Of a stretch of DNA of 64,000 nt, positions 32,701-41,849 are shown piece after piece. Within the stretch, counting starts at the first letter, position 1. Every line of letters begins with the position of its first letter. Origin of the DNA: Hyphomicrobium sp. 12-62-95 (GTDB taxonomy: Bacteria; Pseudomonadota; Alphaproteobacteria; Rhizobiales; Hyphomicrobiaceae); contig NCCZ01000021.1 of NCBI GenBank assembly GCA_002279935.1, forward strand, positions 1 through 64,000, read 5' to 3'. A model generated the notes under the pieces. That model was given only the letters and a program-made list of their open reading frames with translations, was not told where the DNA came from and did not search any database. The translations under genes and the position numbers were made by a program.

Positions 32701-32817
32701 CCAGGGTCTGACTGACATCTGTGTGAACATTGCCCATGCGCCAAGGGGAGCCGGTGACCACCCCACGACAGCCTCCGGCTCCCGGCGCGCGCGGCTGGTT
32801 GACCAGTACGCCGCCCT

Positions 32818-33342
32818 CTACGCGGCAAGACCGAAACCATTGCCGGAATAAGGAAACGGATAGGCTGGAATGACAGGCGCAAATTTTGGGCGCTCGAGCA
32901 GCTTTTGCTTCACGCGCTCGGCATGGGCGGCCCGCTCATCCATGCGCAGCTGGGCATACGCGCCTTCTCTATGACGCCCTTCCAGAATGTAGAAGGGGAT
33001 CAACGTCGTCAAAACCGATCCTCCAAACAGCCAAACCGAACAAAAGCGCTGACCAACCCCCTCATCCGCGCTCTGCTCGATAGCTTCAATGTTGCTGGCC
33101 GGCACGAAGCGGTTCTCGCCGATATCGACAAACGCCATGCGCTCTTTAAGCGTAGCGAACGCGATAGGCGTGACGATCCGGGCGCTATTGGCCGCTTTCA
33201 GGACGATAATCGCCGCTCCAACAGGAGCCTTGATGGCCCCGTCACGGTCCAGGGACAGCGCCTCGCTCTCGCGCACCTTGCGGATATAGAGAATGTCTCT
33301 GGTCCGCACTTTTAAGTCTTTTGTTACACGCAAATATTTCAT
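32818..33342 (-). CDS. LytTR-like repeat protein with membrane segment
   Basis: 174 residues. Residues 1-90 form one unit of the repeat described for the next gene: MKYLRVTKDLKVRTRDILYIRKV, TLKERMAFVDIGENRFVPASNIEAI. The ending FVDIG-N-FV-ASNI resembles the last strands of a LytTR DNA-binding domain (…F.RIH.SY.VN...I). A hydrophobic segment at about 100-118 (VWLFGGSVLTTLIPFYI) then a basic helical tail (RMDERAAHAERVKQKLLER) suggest membrane attachment. Last gene of the coupling-protein operon. Function unknown. Confidence 0.7.
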   Translation of the reverse strand: MKYLRVTKDLKVRTRDILYIRKVRESEALSLDRDGAIKAPVGAAIIVLKAANSARIVTPIAFATLKERMAFVDIGENRFVPASNIEAIEQSADEGVGQRFCSVWLFGGSVLTTLIPFYILEGRHREGAYAQLRMDERAAHAERVKQKLLERPKFAPVIPAYPFPYSGNGFGLAA

Positions 33343-33370
33343 GTTTTAAATCCTCTTTTCTTATGAAGAA

Positions 33371-33405
33371 GGCGCCGCCTGAGCGACGGCCCGCCAGGCG
33401 GCGCC
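33371..33405 (-). terminator. Strong stem-loop between two repeat-protein genes
   Basis: GGCGCCGCCTG (33371-33381) pairs perfectly with CAGGCGGCGCC (33395-33405). On the minus strand it is followed by TTCTTC, a weak T-tract, so partial termination between 33430-34554 and the next gene is likely. Confidence 0.6.
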
Positions 33406-33429
33406 GACTTCTGCTTCTTTTGCTTCGAG

Positions 33430-34554
33430 TTACCCCAGATCCAGATCCAGCGTCTGATCCGGCGCCGCCGCGGCCCCCGACGCAGAGAGCGCCTTCTCAC
33501 AACGCTGCTTGATCTGTTCCGGCGTGGCAGGGCTCAGCGCCATGCCATTGATCAAGGCCACACTGGATTTCCAGGCGCGCTGCACATCGTAGCCAGCCTC
33601 AGAAAGAGAGCTGCGCTCGTCTTTCGTGAAAGCCACCACCTTGTCCTGCGCAATGTTGGCCGCCGGCACATAGCGCTCATATCCGATGTTGACGGCCTGT
33701 GTGGAAGCCTTGAGCTCATCCACACTCGTGGTTGAGAGCACCGTGCCATTGCCATTCGCCATCGTGAATTTGGTCACGAAACGATCGGCCTTGATCCCCT
33801 TTTTGTCATTCACCAGCCGCGCCCGATCTTCCTCCGTAAAGGGACCGAAGAACTTCACGTTCTGGCGGATCACAAATTCCCTCTCGCCAATATCGACGAG
33901 ATCAACCCCCTGGCTACGCAGCTCAGCGACAGTGAGCTTGGTCAGCTTCGGACGATCTTCCCCCTGCAGCGTGACCTGGCCACGGAAGCCCGCGGCATCA
34001 ATGTTGTAGCGCCCTGAGATACGCGTCCGGTCATCATCCGAAAGCTCCGCGACCTTCTTCACATTCATGATGTGAACAGCCGCCCCATCGCCAATATCAA
34101 CGAAGCGAAGCCCGCGCTCATTGAGCTCCTTGATCGACTTCACCGCCCAGAACGAGCCGAGCTCCTTGGTCAGCACGACGCGGGTCTTGAATTTAGAGGT
34201 GTCGGACGCGTTGGCCTGATCCGCGAAGATCTTCTTCTGCTCCGCCGAAATCGGCTCGAGGCGGATGATGTTGCCGCGCACCGCGTACTTGCCGCCGCCT
34301 ACATAGACGAGCTGACACTCATTCGAGCGCAAATCCTTGATGCTTTCGCGGACATAGATGGGATCCACTTGGCCTGCGACGAAGATCTTCGCCTGAAACG
34401 GCGCCGGTGTCCCCTCACCCCCAGCCGGGGCATTGACGATCTGCATCTGGCGAATGGTCGCCAGCGGAATAGCTGTCTGGGTCCCATCCTCGAGCGTGAC
34501 CGTCACAGCCTTGGCTTTTGTACTATTGGGTGTTTTAGAAATATTGGTGTTCAT
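33430..34554 (-). CDS. Tandem four-repeat LytTR-like protein
   Basis: 374 residues from the ATG at 34554 (AAGGAGAACCCATT before it). Four units begin near residues 53, 122, 190 and 259, a period of 68-69. Each has a beta-rich start and ends with a common motif: LVYVGGGKYAVRGNIIRL, FVDIGDGAAVHIMNVKKV, LVDIGEREFVIRQNVKFF and AVNIGYERYVPAANIAQD, followed by S/T-x-E/D-(D/E)-x-(R/K). The motif resembles the end of LytTR DNA-binding domains, but tandem LytTR arrays are not something I know. No membrane segment. It heads the minus-strand run towards 32818 and has an AT-rich palindrome in its promoter region. Confidence 0.75.
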   Translation of the reverse strand: MNTNISKTPNSTKAKAVTVTLEDGTQTAIPLATIRQMQIVNAPAGGEGTPAPFQAKIFVAGQVDPIYVRESIKDLRSNECQLVYVGGGKYAVRGNIIRLEPISAEQKKIFADQANASDTSKFKTRVVLTKELGSFWAVKSIKELNERGLRFVDIGDGAAVHIMNVKKVAELSDDDRTRISGRYNIDAAGFRGQVTLQGEDRPKLTKLTVAELRSQGVDLVDIGEREFVIRQNVKFFGPFTEEDRARLVNDKKGIKADRFVTKFTMANGNGTVLSTTSVDELKASTQAVNIGYERYVPAANIAQDKVVAFTKDERSSLSEAGYDVQRAWKSSVALINGMALSPATPEQIKQRCEKALSASGAAAAPDQTLDLDLG

Positions 34555-34576
34555 AATGGGTTCTCCTTGCGTGGTG

Positions 34577-34613
34577 TTTATTATAAAATATGATATTATA
34601 TTTTCATAATAAA
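34577..34613 (-). promoter_or_regulatory. AT-rich 37-bp palindrome before the repeat-protein gene
   Basis: Arms TTTATTAT-AAAATAT and ATATTTT-C-ATAATAAA pair over 15 bases with one bulged C. It sits about 23 bp upstream of the start codon in an otherwise GC-rich element. Probable promoter-operator. Confidence 0.65.
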
Positions 34614-34758
34614 CCATAGGTAAGCAATTTATTTGGTGCAAAAGATAACGGAAATGGCGAAAGCCTGCGGGTTGTCGCCCGTTATATTTGACATAATGTT
34701 TTGCGGGGATTGCAACTTTGGGACGCGGGATCTGTATCGCAGCCCGAACCGCGTGGAG

Positions 34759-35085
34759 TTACCGCCACAGATTCTCCCACGGCACCCAGATCACGATCGG
34801 ACAGCTCCGGCCCGAGCGTATAAAGCGCTTCCAGCCAATATATTCGCAGCTGTAATAAAAGCGCGTCAGCCCCTCGCCGGAATAGCGATAACTCAACAGC
34901 GCATGGGGCAAGCCCCAATGATAGACCATCACGCTGAGCGCCACGAGGATCAGCGGCCTGAACTTGATTTTGAACCCAACATGGCTGAACGACTCCTTGA
35001 TCGTGCGCCACCAAGCGCGCCTTAGCGCGCCTTTGGGCTGCAATGGATCGTCTGGAACGGGAAAGTCGCGCAGAACTCTCGCCAT
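34759..35085 (-). CDS. Small protein downstream of the coupling protein
   Basis: 108 residues with one hydrophobic segment at about 45-64 (PLILVALSVMVYHWGLPHAL) and a Trp-rich tail. The start codon shares a base with the stop of the coupling protein (TGATG), so they are translationally coupled. Likely a membrane accessory of the coupling protein. No family recognised. Confidence 0.65.
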   Translation of the reverse strand: MARVLRDFPVPDDPLQPKGALRRAWWRTIKESFSHVGFKIKFRPLILVALSVMVYHWGLPHALLSYRYSGEGLTRFYYSCEYIGWKRFIRSGRSCPIVIWVPWENLWR

Positions 35086-36776
35086 CAGAAAATGACCTCC
35101 GTGCGGCCCTTGAAGCGCTTCGTGCTGTAGCGGGTGTTCGCCTTGAATTGCGAGCGCATCGGCTCACACCGGTCATAGCCCGGCAGGCTGGTGAGCATTA
35201 CCCGCTCTTGTTTGTAGATCACAAAGGCGCGCTTCTCCCGGCGCACCATATCGGCCGTCATAACCGGGCGTTGACCAAGCCCGCGGCTTTCACTGATCCC
35301 ATCCGCCGCCACCTGGCCCATCGCGTAAGACGGCGTCAGCGCATTCTGCTTGCCAATGAGCTCGCTGACCTTGGCCGCCTCCTCATCGGTGTTCATGCCA
35401 AAGATGATCTTGATGTCGGAATTGTCCCGAAGAACCTGTGCCCCTTCCCGGCCCCAAGCAGCCTGCATCTGAGCCAACGATTGGCAAATATTCACCATAT
35501 GGATGTTGCCGTCGCCCCGCACGATGGTTGAGAGCTTCGGCAGGTCCTTGACGACGAAGTTTGCGGCCTCGTCGTTGATAAAGAGACAGCGCTGCGGCGA
35601 AGGATCCCGCTGCAGCTCGAGCAGCATGCACGAATTCAGCATCGCACCGAACGGCTCGAAGATGACGCGGCGCGAGCTATCAAAATGATTGTAGATCGTA
35701 AGAAAGCGCCCATGGGCGTCTTTGTATTTAAGGTCGCGGTAGCGGAAGGTCGAGCACTCCGTCAACTTGTGCAGAATGCCCGAGCGCGCATAGGGCGCCA
35801 TCGCCTGTTTGGCCACGTTGATGTATTCCTGCAAGCCCTTCTCGGTCTTTTGCGCCATGCCCAAAAAGCCGCGTGCGATGATCGCCAGATCGCCACTCAG
35901 CGCTGTCTCTTTTTCAAGCTCCTCGCAAAGCGCGATCAGCATATAGATATCGGTCACAATGGATTGCACGTTACCCAGATTGGCCGAAGCCGGATCCTTC
36001 ACAGCCAATCCCACCATAGCCAGGATGATGATGTCGCGCCCACCCTGACGCCAATAGGAATTACGCTCATCCTTGGGCTCCGGAATCAGCGCCAGCGCAA
36101 TGATCCGCGCATCGGTCAACACATCGGCACCACCCGCCGCTAGTCCGTCTTTAAGGATGTCGACTGGGTTGTATCTATGCGTTCCGCCGGCCACGAGCCG
36201 AATGATCCGATGGTTGAAGACGATGCGGCGAAACTCTGCCGTGACCTCATAGTTCTCGCCCTTCACATCGGTGACCACCGCCGGCTCACGGTTGAGCCCA
36301 AGGAGAATAAAAACAAATCTGACATTCTTGCCCGCACCGGAGGGCGCCACCACAAGCACATGCGAGGCCTGCAGCCGCAGCACATGCCGGCCGACAACCC
36401 CAGCGTAGAAGGTCACCGCCTGCGGGGCTTTTTTTAAGATAGCCGGGATCCACGAAGGCTTTTTAATCAGACCCGCCTCTTCCATGTCACGCACCGTGGC
36501 GATCCGTGATGAATGCGTCGAGTCTTTCGGACGCTCCGCATCGAGCGCCTTTTTGAGGCGCGTGCGAAACCGGAACCCGGACAACACAAGGACACCCGAC
36601 CAATACGCACCCAGCGCGACAGCCGAGATCTCGGCAGCGCCGATCAAATCCGGAGGGACAAAAGCCCGCACCCAATCCTGGCTCCAGGCGGTGCCCAAAA
36701 AACCCAGACCGCAGAGAGCTCCGGGAACAGCAGAGCCCTTGGCTTTTTCGGGCCGAGCACCTTTACCCTCGCTCAT
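35085..36776 (-). CDS. Type IV coupling protein (VirD4/TraG family)
   Basis: 563 residues. Two N-terminal hydrophobic segments (about 15-35 and 45-67), Walker A APSGAGKN at 144-151 with Asn in place of the final Ser/Thr, Walker B CLFINDEAANF near 395, and arginine-rich TraG motifs (NTDEEAAKVSELIG near 475). Hexameric ATPase that links relaxosome DNA to the secretion channel. VirB/Trb channel genes are not in the window, so transfer needs another system or lies outside. It overlaps the next gene upstream by four bases. Confidence 0.92.
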   Translation of the reverse strand: MSEGKGARPEKAKGSAVPGALCGLGFLGTAWSQDWVRAFVPPDLIGAAEISAVALGAYWSGVLVLSGFRFRTRLKKALDAERPKDSTHSSRIATVRDMEEAGLIKKPSWIPAILKKAPQAVTFYAGVVGRHVLRLQASHVLVVAPSGAGKNVRFVFILLGLNREPAVVTDVKGENYEVTAEFRRIVFNHRIIRLVAGGTHRYNPVDILKDGLAAGGADVLTDARIIALALIPEPKDERNSYWRQGGRDIIILAMVGLAVKDPASANLGNVQSIVTDIYMLIALCEELEKETALSGDLAIIARGFLGMAQKTEKGLQEYINVAKQAMAPYARSGILHKLTECSTFRYRDLKYKDAHGRFLTIYNHFDSSRRVIFEPFGAMLNSCMLLELQRDPSPQRCLFINDEAANFVVKDLPKLSTIVRGDGNIHMVNICQSLAQMQAAWGREGAQVLRDNSDIKIIFGMNTDEEAAKVSELIGKQNALTPSYAMGQVAADGISESRGLGQRPVMTADMVRREKRAFVIYKQERVMLTSLPGYDRCEPMRSQFKANTRYSTKRFKGRTEVIF

Positions 36777-37387
36777 AAGCGGCCCCGCTCGCCCATCATT
36801 TCTTCACGGCTTGCGGTCACGCCATGGCGTGCCAGTTCCTGCCGCGCCGCCCAGCTAAAAGCCCCATATCCCCACAGACTGGCCCGCGAAAGCTCCGCCT
36901 GAAAAATTCTCCAGTCCTCGAGCGTGCGAAACCGGATCGTGGTCGCCGCAGAGAGCGCCGCGAGATCACTGCCAGGCGCAAACGGACGAAGGCAATGGCC
37001 AGCCCGGAGGCGTGCCATCAGACTTGTCTGGGGAGACATCTCCTCCTGGTCTAAGGCGCTCTGCGCCAAAACACCGACGCCGCGCACAAGCGCACCGGAC
37101 TGACGGCTCGCGCACTGGCGGCCGCGCCGGGCAAGGTCCTTACAAAAACTGAGATATTGGCAGCGGTCCAGAACACGCTCAAACATCACGGGGAGCGTGC
37201 ACGCCTCGGCTTCTGTGAGAGCCGTCCCCACAATAACGACTGCGAGACCTGCGGCAGCATAATCATGATCCCAGCCGACAATCTCCGAGGCCAGTTCATC
37301 CGCCAGACGCAACGCCTGACCGGGATGTGCGTGAAGAGCCTCAATGACAGGCTGGCAGGGATTATAGCGCGGGAGAGACAGCGTCAT
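36773..37387 (-). CDS. Hypothetical protein coupled to the coupling-protein gene
   Basis: 204 residues, no membrane segment, no family recognised. C-rich middle (FCKDLARRGRQCASRQ) and a helical C-terminus ending SREEMMGERGRL. The stop overlaps the coupling-protein start by four bases, which implies co-translation and a role with it. Confidence 0.6.
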   Translation of the reverse strand: MTLSLPRYNPCQPVIEALHAHPGQALRLADELASEIVGWDHDYAAAGLAVVIVGTALTEAEACTLPVMFERVLDRCQYLSFCKDLARRGRQCASRQSGALVRGVGVLAQSALDQEEMSPQTSLMARLRAGHCLRPFAPGSDLAALSAATTIRFRTLEDWRIFQAELSRASLWGYGAFSWAARQELARHGVTASREEMMGERGRL

Positions 37388-37439
37388 GATCAGGCTCCAA
37401 CACGGCTCGATTTAAATCTCTATGGTCTTGAGCACCGGA

Positions 37440-38171
37440 TCAGCGGCCGGCTGCCGGGAACGCACAGAGCTGGCGGGCTTCGGCGACTTCGAGCGCACTG
37501 AAACCAGCCGCCTGCAGCGCCGCAGCGTTATTCTCACCCTCATTCTGCGTGCCATTGGACCACCGCGTGCCCAGATCAAGCTGAGCCATCAGCCCGCCGC
37601 TGGTCTCAAAATGCACGTAGCACCACGACTTCACCCATTCCTGGTTCTGGACGAAGGATTTGTATTCAATGCCGGTCGTCACGCGCAGGCCGCGCTTCCA
37701 GGGCCTGGCGGTGAAAAGATTGAAGGAGGTTGAGGAGCGCTCAATCTCTTCGAGCTTCTTAATCTGCCCCTCGAGGTCTGAGCGCGCCTGAATGATCTGC
37801 GCCTTCTCGCCTTCAAGCGTCTGGCGGCGCTGCTCAAGGGCAGCTAGCTCTTCCGTGCGCTTCTTGATGGTCGCATCCAGCTCACGCTCCTTCTGCTGGA
37901 ATTCCTGTTCGCGCTCTTCCTTTTGCTGCTCATAGACGCGCTCCATCTCGGTGAGGCCTTGCTTGAGGCGCGTCTTAAAGCAGTGTCCTTCGTCGCTCTC
38001 ATACGGCACTTCGAAAAAGCAAAGAGCCTTCCCCACGATCGGGTCCTTCGGCATGCTGCTGCCGATATTGAAAAGAACGATGGCACCCACACCGAATGAA
38101 ATCGTGCCGACAGCTCCGACCGTCAGAAGATCAACCGCGCCCGACGCCATGCGTGATACTGCGTTAGCCAT
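37440..38171 (-). CDS. Membrane-anchored coiled-coil protein
   Basis: 243 residues from the ATG at 38171 (AAGGATATTTGAC). N-terminal hydrophobic segment 15-35 (VGTISFGVGAIVLFNIG), then a long coiled coil at about 60-140 (EMERVYEQQKEEREQEFQQK, LAALEQRRQTLEGEKAQI) and a C-terminal globular part with YKSFVQNQEWVKSWCYVHFE. Paired with a similar membrane protein upstream. Transfer-related scaffold is inferred from position. Confidence 0.65.
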   Translation of the reverse strand: MANAVSRMASGAVDLLTVGAVGTISFGVGAIVLFNIGSSMPKDPIVGKALCFFEVPYESDEGHCFKTRLKQGLTEMERVYEQQKEEREQEFQQKERELDATIKKRTEELAALEQRRQTLEGEKAQIIQARSDLEGQIKKLEEIERSSTSFNLFTARPWKRGLRVTTGIEYKSFVQNQEWVKSWCYVHFETSGGLMAQLDLGTRWSNGTQNEGENNAAALQAAGFSALEVAEARQLCAFPAAGR

Positions 38172-38245
38172 GTCAAATATCCTTCTAGGCCCGGCCAGCC
38201 GGGTGCGCTGCATGATCAAGGAAGTGAGGAAGAGGAGGCGCGCGT

Positions 38246-39556
38246 TTAAGCGCGCGCCTTCTTTTTCTTGACGGGACCAGGGACTGCGATCGCCGGCACG
38301 GCGGCAGCCGGGCGGACCTCAGAGCGGCGCACTTTCTCGAGGCCATGGATGCCCAGGAAGATGAGCGCCCAGACCGCGAAAAGATCGATGCCAATCGCCA
38401 GCGCCAGAGCCGGCTTGAAGTTATGCTTGTGATCCCAAACGACCTGCGAGAGAGAGGCGGTTTCAACAAGAGAACCGCTCAAAGCCTGCGAGCCCTGCAA
38501 ATCGTCCAGAATCTTGCGGAGCGCGGCGGCAATCGTCTCCATATCGGCGCGCGTCTGCTCAATGGCCGCCTCCTGGCGCGCCCCGACCTTAGAGCCATCG
38601 GTCGGCATGACCGAGACAGCCGATTCCACTGCGGCCAACGTCGAGCGCACCATCTCGCCAAGACCGGCAGAGTTCATCGCGCCGATCAGGCTGCGAAGCT
38701 CCGACGCTCCGGCCATGAAGGCCGCTTCCCGCTCGAAAATCGACATCTCACGCTTGTTGACGATCGCTGAGATATCGCGCAGCTTCTCCCGCATCTTGAG
38801 GGCGTCCTGATCCGCCTTATCAATCGCGGCGCGGATTTCTGCGGCACCCGTATTGAGAACCGCCGCCGCGCCTTCCAAGGACTGTGACACGGGTCCCGCG
38901 CCGCGCGCCCCGGTCGCCCCGCCGCCCTTGGCTTCCGAGTCGCCGCGCACCATAAAGCCGGCCGCCTTGGAGGCCATCGCCGTGGGCATCCCGCGGGCAT
39001 TCTTAATCTGATGGGTGGCCTGATCGACGGACTTCTCGAGCTTGTCGACGGCGGCGTTCAACTGCATCTCAAGCGCCGGAATACCGGTCGTCGACATGAA
39101 CGCGTACCAGGACGATGTACCGACCGCCCAGAGGCAGAAGAAGAAAATACACACCCAGCCGGCGATATAGCTCGAGGTGCGCTCCATCGTGGTCGAGAGC
39201 TTCGAGGCCATCAAGAAGCCGATATAAATGCACAAGGACAGGCCGAAGGCGACGCTCACCGACATCAGCCAGTACGGCAGCGACTCCCCATAAAAGCGTA
39301 CAAGTTCCTTGTAGAGCCCCTTCTGAACCATATCAGCCGTGAGAAAGACGGCTGTAAGGCAGCCCAGTTCCGCGAGCTTGGCTGACACAGCGTGTGCGCG
39401 GGAGCGTTTGCGACGGCGCTCGTCCTCGCGCTGCTTTTCTTCGGCTTCCGAATCGCTGAGCACATTCACGTCCCAGGCGAAACCGGGATTACGCTCCTTG
39501 CGTCCGAAGAGCGACTTGAGCCAGGACGCGCCCGGCACCTTGGTCTTGATAGCCAT
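38246..39556 (-). CDS. Multi-span membrane protein with central coiled coil
   Basis: 436 residues from the ATG at 39556 with GGGAGACGATC. A basic cytoplasmic start, hydrophobic segments near 60-80, 90-115 and 130-155, a helical region from about 165 to 350 (MQLNAAVDKLEKSVDQATHQI, AAAIDKADQDALKMREKLRDI-like), one more membrane helix near 385-405 (LALAIGIDLFAVWALIFLG) and a Lys-rich tail. The layout recalls methyl-accepting or pore-associated proteins but has no recognisable domain. First gene of the minus-strand transfer block. Confidence 0.65.
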   Translation of the reverse strand: MAIKTKVPGASWLKSLFGRKERNPGFAWDVNVLSDSEAEEKQREDERRRKRSRAHAVSAKLAELGCLTAVFLTADMVQKGLYKELVRFYGESLPYWLMSVSVAFGLSLCIYIGFLMASKLSTTMERTSSYIAGWVCIFFFCLWAVGTSSWYAFMSTTGIPALEMQLNAAVDKLEKSVDQATHQIKNARGMPTAMASKAAGFMVRGDSEAKGGGATGARGAGPVSQSLEGAAAVLNTGAAEIRAAIDKADQDALKMREKLRDISAIVNKREMSIFEREAAFMAGASELRSLIGAMNSAGLGEMVRSTLAAVESAVSVMPTDGSKVGARQEAAIEQTRADMETIAAALRKILDDLQGSQALSGSLVETASLSQVVWDHKHNFKPALALAIGIDLFAVWALIFLGIHGLEKVRRSEVRPAAAVPAIAVPGPVKKKKARA

Positions 39557-39994
39557 GATCGTCTCCCATAGCGCCGGTTTGAGCGGCAAAGACGCATCCT
39601 CGCTCTCAACCGGTATGCACCGGAGAAGGAGCCTTCATGCGATGCTTGGGAAGTGGAGAGATCCTCCGGCCACTCAAGCGCGGGCGCGGAAAGGCACGCT
39701 TGGCCTCATCACAAAACGGCGCGCCTCGAACTTAAAAGCTTCACAGCAGACGCTGAAATCGCCGACGCTGGACTGACCAGATCAAGTATCAGCGCTCTCT
39801 CTGGACAGGACTTGAGACGCTCTTAGGATCCCAGCGCCTGAACCTGCCTTCACCAAAACGGCCATCGCAGCCAGCGCAAACATCAATCTGTGCGGGCCGG
39901 CCTCTGACATAGGCTTCACGACTTTGGTGGCTGTTTTTGAGATTGGGGCATCGCGTTCCCGTCACTGGTTTTAATCCCGCTGAACCAACCAGCC

Positions 39995-40150
39995 TTTCCA
40001 TGCACTTTATCCGGTGCGCGCCACGAAACGCGCGGGCTTCATGATTTTTTGAAGCCGCGCTTGCAACGACCTTCCGCACCAGCACCGCGAAGGTCGTTGC
40101 ATTCCCGCCGCTTGCGCCGGAATGACCAAGTGCATGGCTGGATGGTCCAA
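39995..40150. repeat. Nested inverted-repeat (REP/MITE-like) structure
   Basis: Outer arms ATGCACTT and AAGTGCAT with flanking CCAGCC and GGCTGG. Inside them GGCTTCA...TGAAGCC forms one hairpin, TGCAACGACCTTC (40062-40074) pairs with GAAGGTCGTTGCA (40089-40101) in a 13-base stem, and CATTCC...GGAATG forms a third that would compete with the second for GGTCGTTG. The surrounding 39557-39994 has no supported gene. Confidence 0.6.
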
Positions 40151-40440
40151 ACGACAAAGGCACGCCGCTGGATTATTACGAAGGCTTCGTCGTCCGTGAA
40201 TTCCGCAATGCGGGCAAAAAAGGCAAACGCTGGGTCAAAATCGGCGTCATGTTCCCGCACGAGAAAGGGGAAGGCTACAACACGATCTTAGATGCCAATC
40301 CGACCGACGGCGAAATCACCTGGCTCCGGGCGTATTCAAAGCCCAAAAAAGACGACACCGACTACGATCAGGACACCGGTGAAGTCCCCTCCCCCGCAGC
40401 CGCTGATCACAGCGGCCCTGCTCCCCAAGAGCAAATCTAA
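40129..40440 (+). CDS. Small hypothetical protein, start unclear
   Basis: The frame reads WLDGPNDKGTPLDYYEGF, VVREFRNAGKKGKRWVKIG and an acidic tail up to 40440. The sequence and codon use look like a real protein, but a TGA at 40123 precedes it and the only ATG (40249) would remove the conserved-looking first 40 residues. A CTG at 40138 or a frameshift from the overlapping ATG near 40122 would restore it. The 5' end falls in a nested inverted repeat, suggesting an insertion cut the gene. Terminator follows. Confidence 0.5.
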   Translation, partial: SAWLDGPNDKGTPLDYYEGFVVREFRNAGKKGKRWVKIGVMFPHEKGEGYNTILDANPTDGEITWLRAYSKPKKDDTDYDQDTGEVPSPAAADHSGPAPQEQI

Positions 40441-40445
40441 GCTCA

Positions 40446-40483
40446 AAAGGCTCGCCCCTCACCGGGCGAGCCTTTCTTTTTTT
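40446..40483 (+). terminator. Rho-independent terminator
   Basis: AAAGGCTCGCCC (40446-40457) pairs with GGGCGAGCCTTT (40464-40475), followed by CTTTTTTT. Twelve-base stem. Confidence 0.9.
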
Positions 40484-40511
40484 GCTCTCTCATTACGCAA
40501 GGACCATCGCC

Positions 40512-40742
40512 ATGAACCAGCTTCGCTACTCTTTTCTGCTCTCCATGATCCGTGATCTCGAAGATCACACCGAAATAGCAAACACGCTTCTCTCTGAGCT
40601 CTCCAAAAACGGCAGCGTTCATCAAAGTCTCGCGTCAAGCAATGCCATGACCCAGCTTGATGCACGGCTTGCAGCCTGCAACCGCATCACACGCCAAATC
40701 GCCATCCAAGTGCCTGAGCTTCTCGAAGTCACCTACGACTAA
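40512..40742 (+). CDS. Small helical hypothetical protein
   Basis: 76 residues from the ATG at 40512 (AAGGACCATCGCC). All-helical composition (SFLLSMIRDLEDHTEIANTLL, LDARLAACNRITRQIAI). No family recognised. Short transcription unit between a terminator and the oriT region. Confidence 0.55.
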   Translation: MNQLRYSFLLSMIRDLEDHTEIANTLLSELSKNGSVHQSLASSNAMTQLDARLAACNRITRQIAIQVPELLEVTYD

Positions 40743-41166
40743 TGGGCTCTGCCCTCTCGCCTAAGGATTAGGCAGTATCTTGCCGGCGCTGAGAACAGCG
40801 CCCCCCCCTCGCCCCGCGCTTTTCATCGCGTGGGCGCTTCTCTTTCAGCTTCGGCGCGCAGGCGCGCCTTGGGCGGCGTGCGTAAGCCGCCGCCCTGCCC
40901 CCGTTGCCATGAGCGGAGCCGTGGCCGTGCGCAGCCGGTCCGGCCCGCGCAATTTGCAAAGGGGGCTCTTTTTATGCTTCAATAAGAAAGCTGAGATAGC
41001 CCGATTCTTTTATGTCAAAATTTTTGCGGGTTTATCGTCGGATATGGGCGGAACTCCAGCCCTTTTAAAATGACATAATACAATTCCCTTGAATTTTTCG
41101 ACGAGCGTGCGCCATTATATGGTGCAAGCGAGGAGCGAGATGTGTTTTTGCTATGCAAAAACCCTC

Positions 41167-41252
41167 CCATTCGGGACTGAAACGGGGCTGCGCCACCGTT
41201 CCAGTCTTATCCGAATGGTCGGCATCTCGTGGGGAAACCGTCCCGGTTTCCC
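41167..41252. other. Candidate oriT with inverted repeats
   Basis: CCATTCGG (41167-41174) and CCGAATGG (41211-41218) enclose a second imperfect pair GACTGAAACGG / CCGTTCCAGTC. GGGAAACCG-TCC-CGGTTTCCC follows at 41232-41252. The whole lies 240-330 bp before mobC-mobA in a 750-bp gene-free stretch, the usual place for a Mob-type origin of transfer. The nic site is not identified. The rest of 40743-41166 shows no gene. Confidence 0.55.
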
Positions 41253-41492
41253 TCAACCCTTCCAGGGTCGGGCCTGTGCCCGAAGCACACCGGGGCCATG
41301 GCGGCCCCCGTCCCCCGCAGCTTGTGGCTCGTCCCTGATGTGAGCCCCTGACCCGCTCATAACCACCAGCGCACGGCCGCGCTTTGAGACACCCGCCACA
41401 GCCTGAGGGCTGGACGGGGTCTTCCGCGCGTCCGGCTTAAACGTCCACCGGGCTCGCTTCATTTCACAACGAGAGAACCGGAGGATTAAAAT

Positions 41493-41849
41493 TTGAGCAG
41501 ACCCATCAAGGGCCGTGGTGGACGGCCGATCAAACAACCGGATGAAAAACGCTGCGTTCAGGTCAACACACGCATGACGATTGCCGATTACGACATGATC
41601 ACAGCCAAAGCGGCGGAAGCCAACCTCTCAGTCTCTGAGTTCATGCGAAGGGCCGCGCTTGGTCACCGGATTGTGGTCCCGGTAGCCACCGTCTATGCGC
41701 CGCTCATTCGCGCCCTCATCTCCATTGGCAATAATATCAATCAGATCGCCCGGTCTTCCAACCGCGGCCAGGAGGAGCAGGCTTACTGGCGGGCCATTGG
41801 GGACCGCGTCTCCTTCGTCCTGACGGAGGTGGTCAAAACAACCAAATGA
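41493..41849 (+). CDS. MobC-like relaxosome accessory protein
   Basis: 118 residues beginning at a TTG (41493) eight bases after GGAGG. Ribbon-helix-helix type N-terminus (VQVNTRMTIADYDMITAKAAEANLSVSEFMRRAALG, in parts at 24-60) and the MobC signature LISIGNNINQIARSSNRG near 80. MobC binds and melts oriT DNA for the relaxase. ATGA overlap with mobA. Confidence 0.88.
   Translation: MSRPIKGRGGRPIKQPDEKRCVQVNTRMTIADYDMITAKAAEANLSVSEFMRRAALGHRIVVPVATVYAPLIRALISIGNNINQIARSSNRGQEEQAYWRAIGDRVSFVLTEVVKTTK

Noticed and set aside
39789..40163. Minus-strand frame of 124 codons (with CAGCDGRFGEGRF)
   Set aside because: It covers the nested inverted repeat, has no ribosome site and no recognised domain; more likely repeat DNA than a gene. 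A spread repeat with this frame remains possible.
41161..41252. CRISPR-like or rho-terminator reading of the inverted repeats
   Set aside because: No regularly spaced repeats with spacers and no T-tract; position before mobC-mobA fits oriT better.
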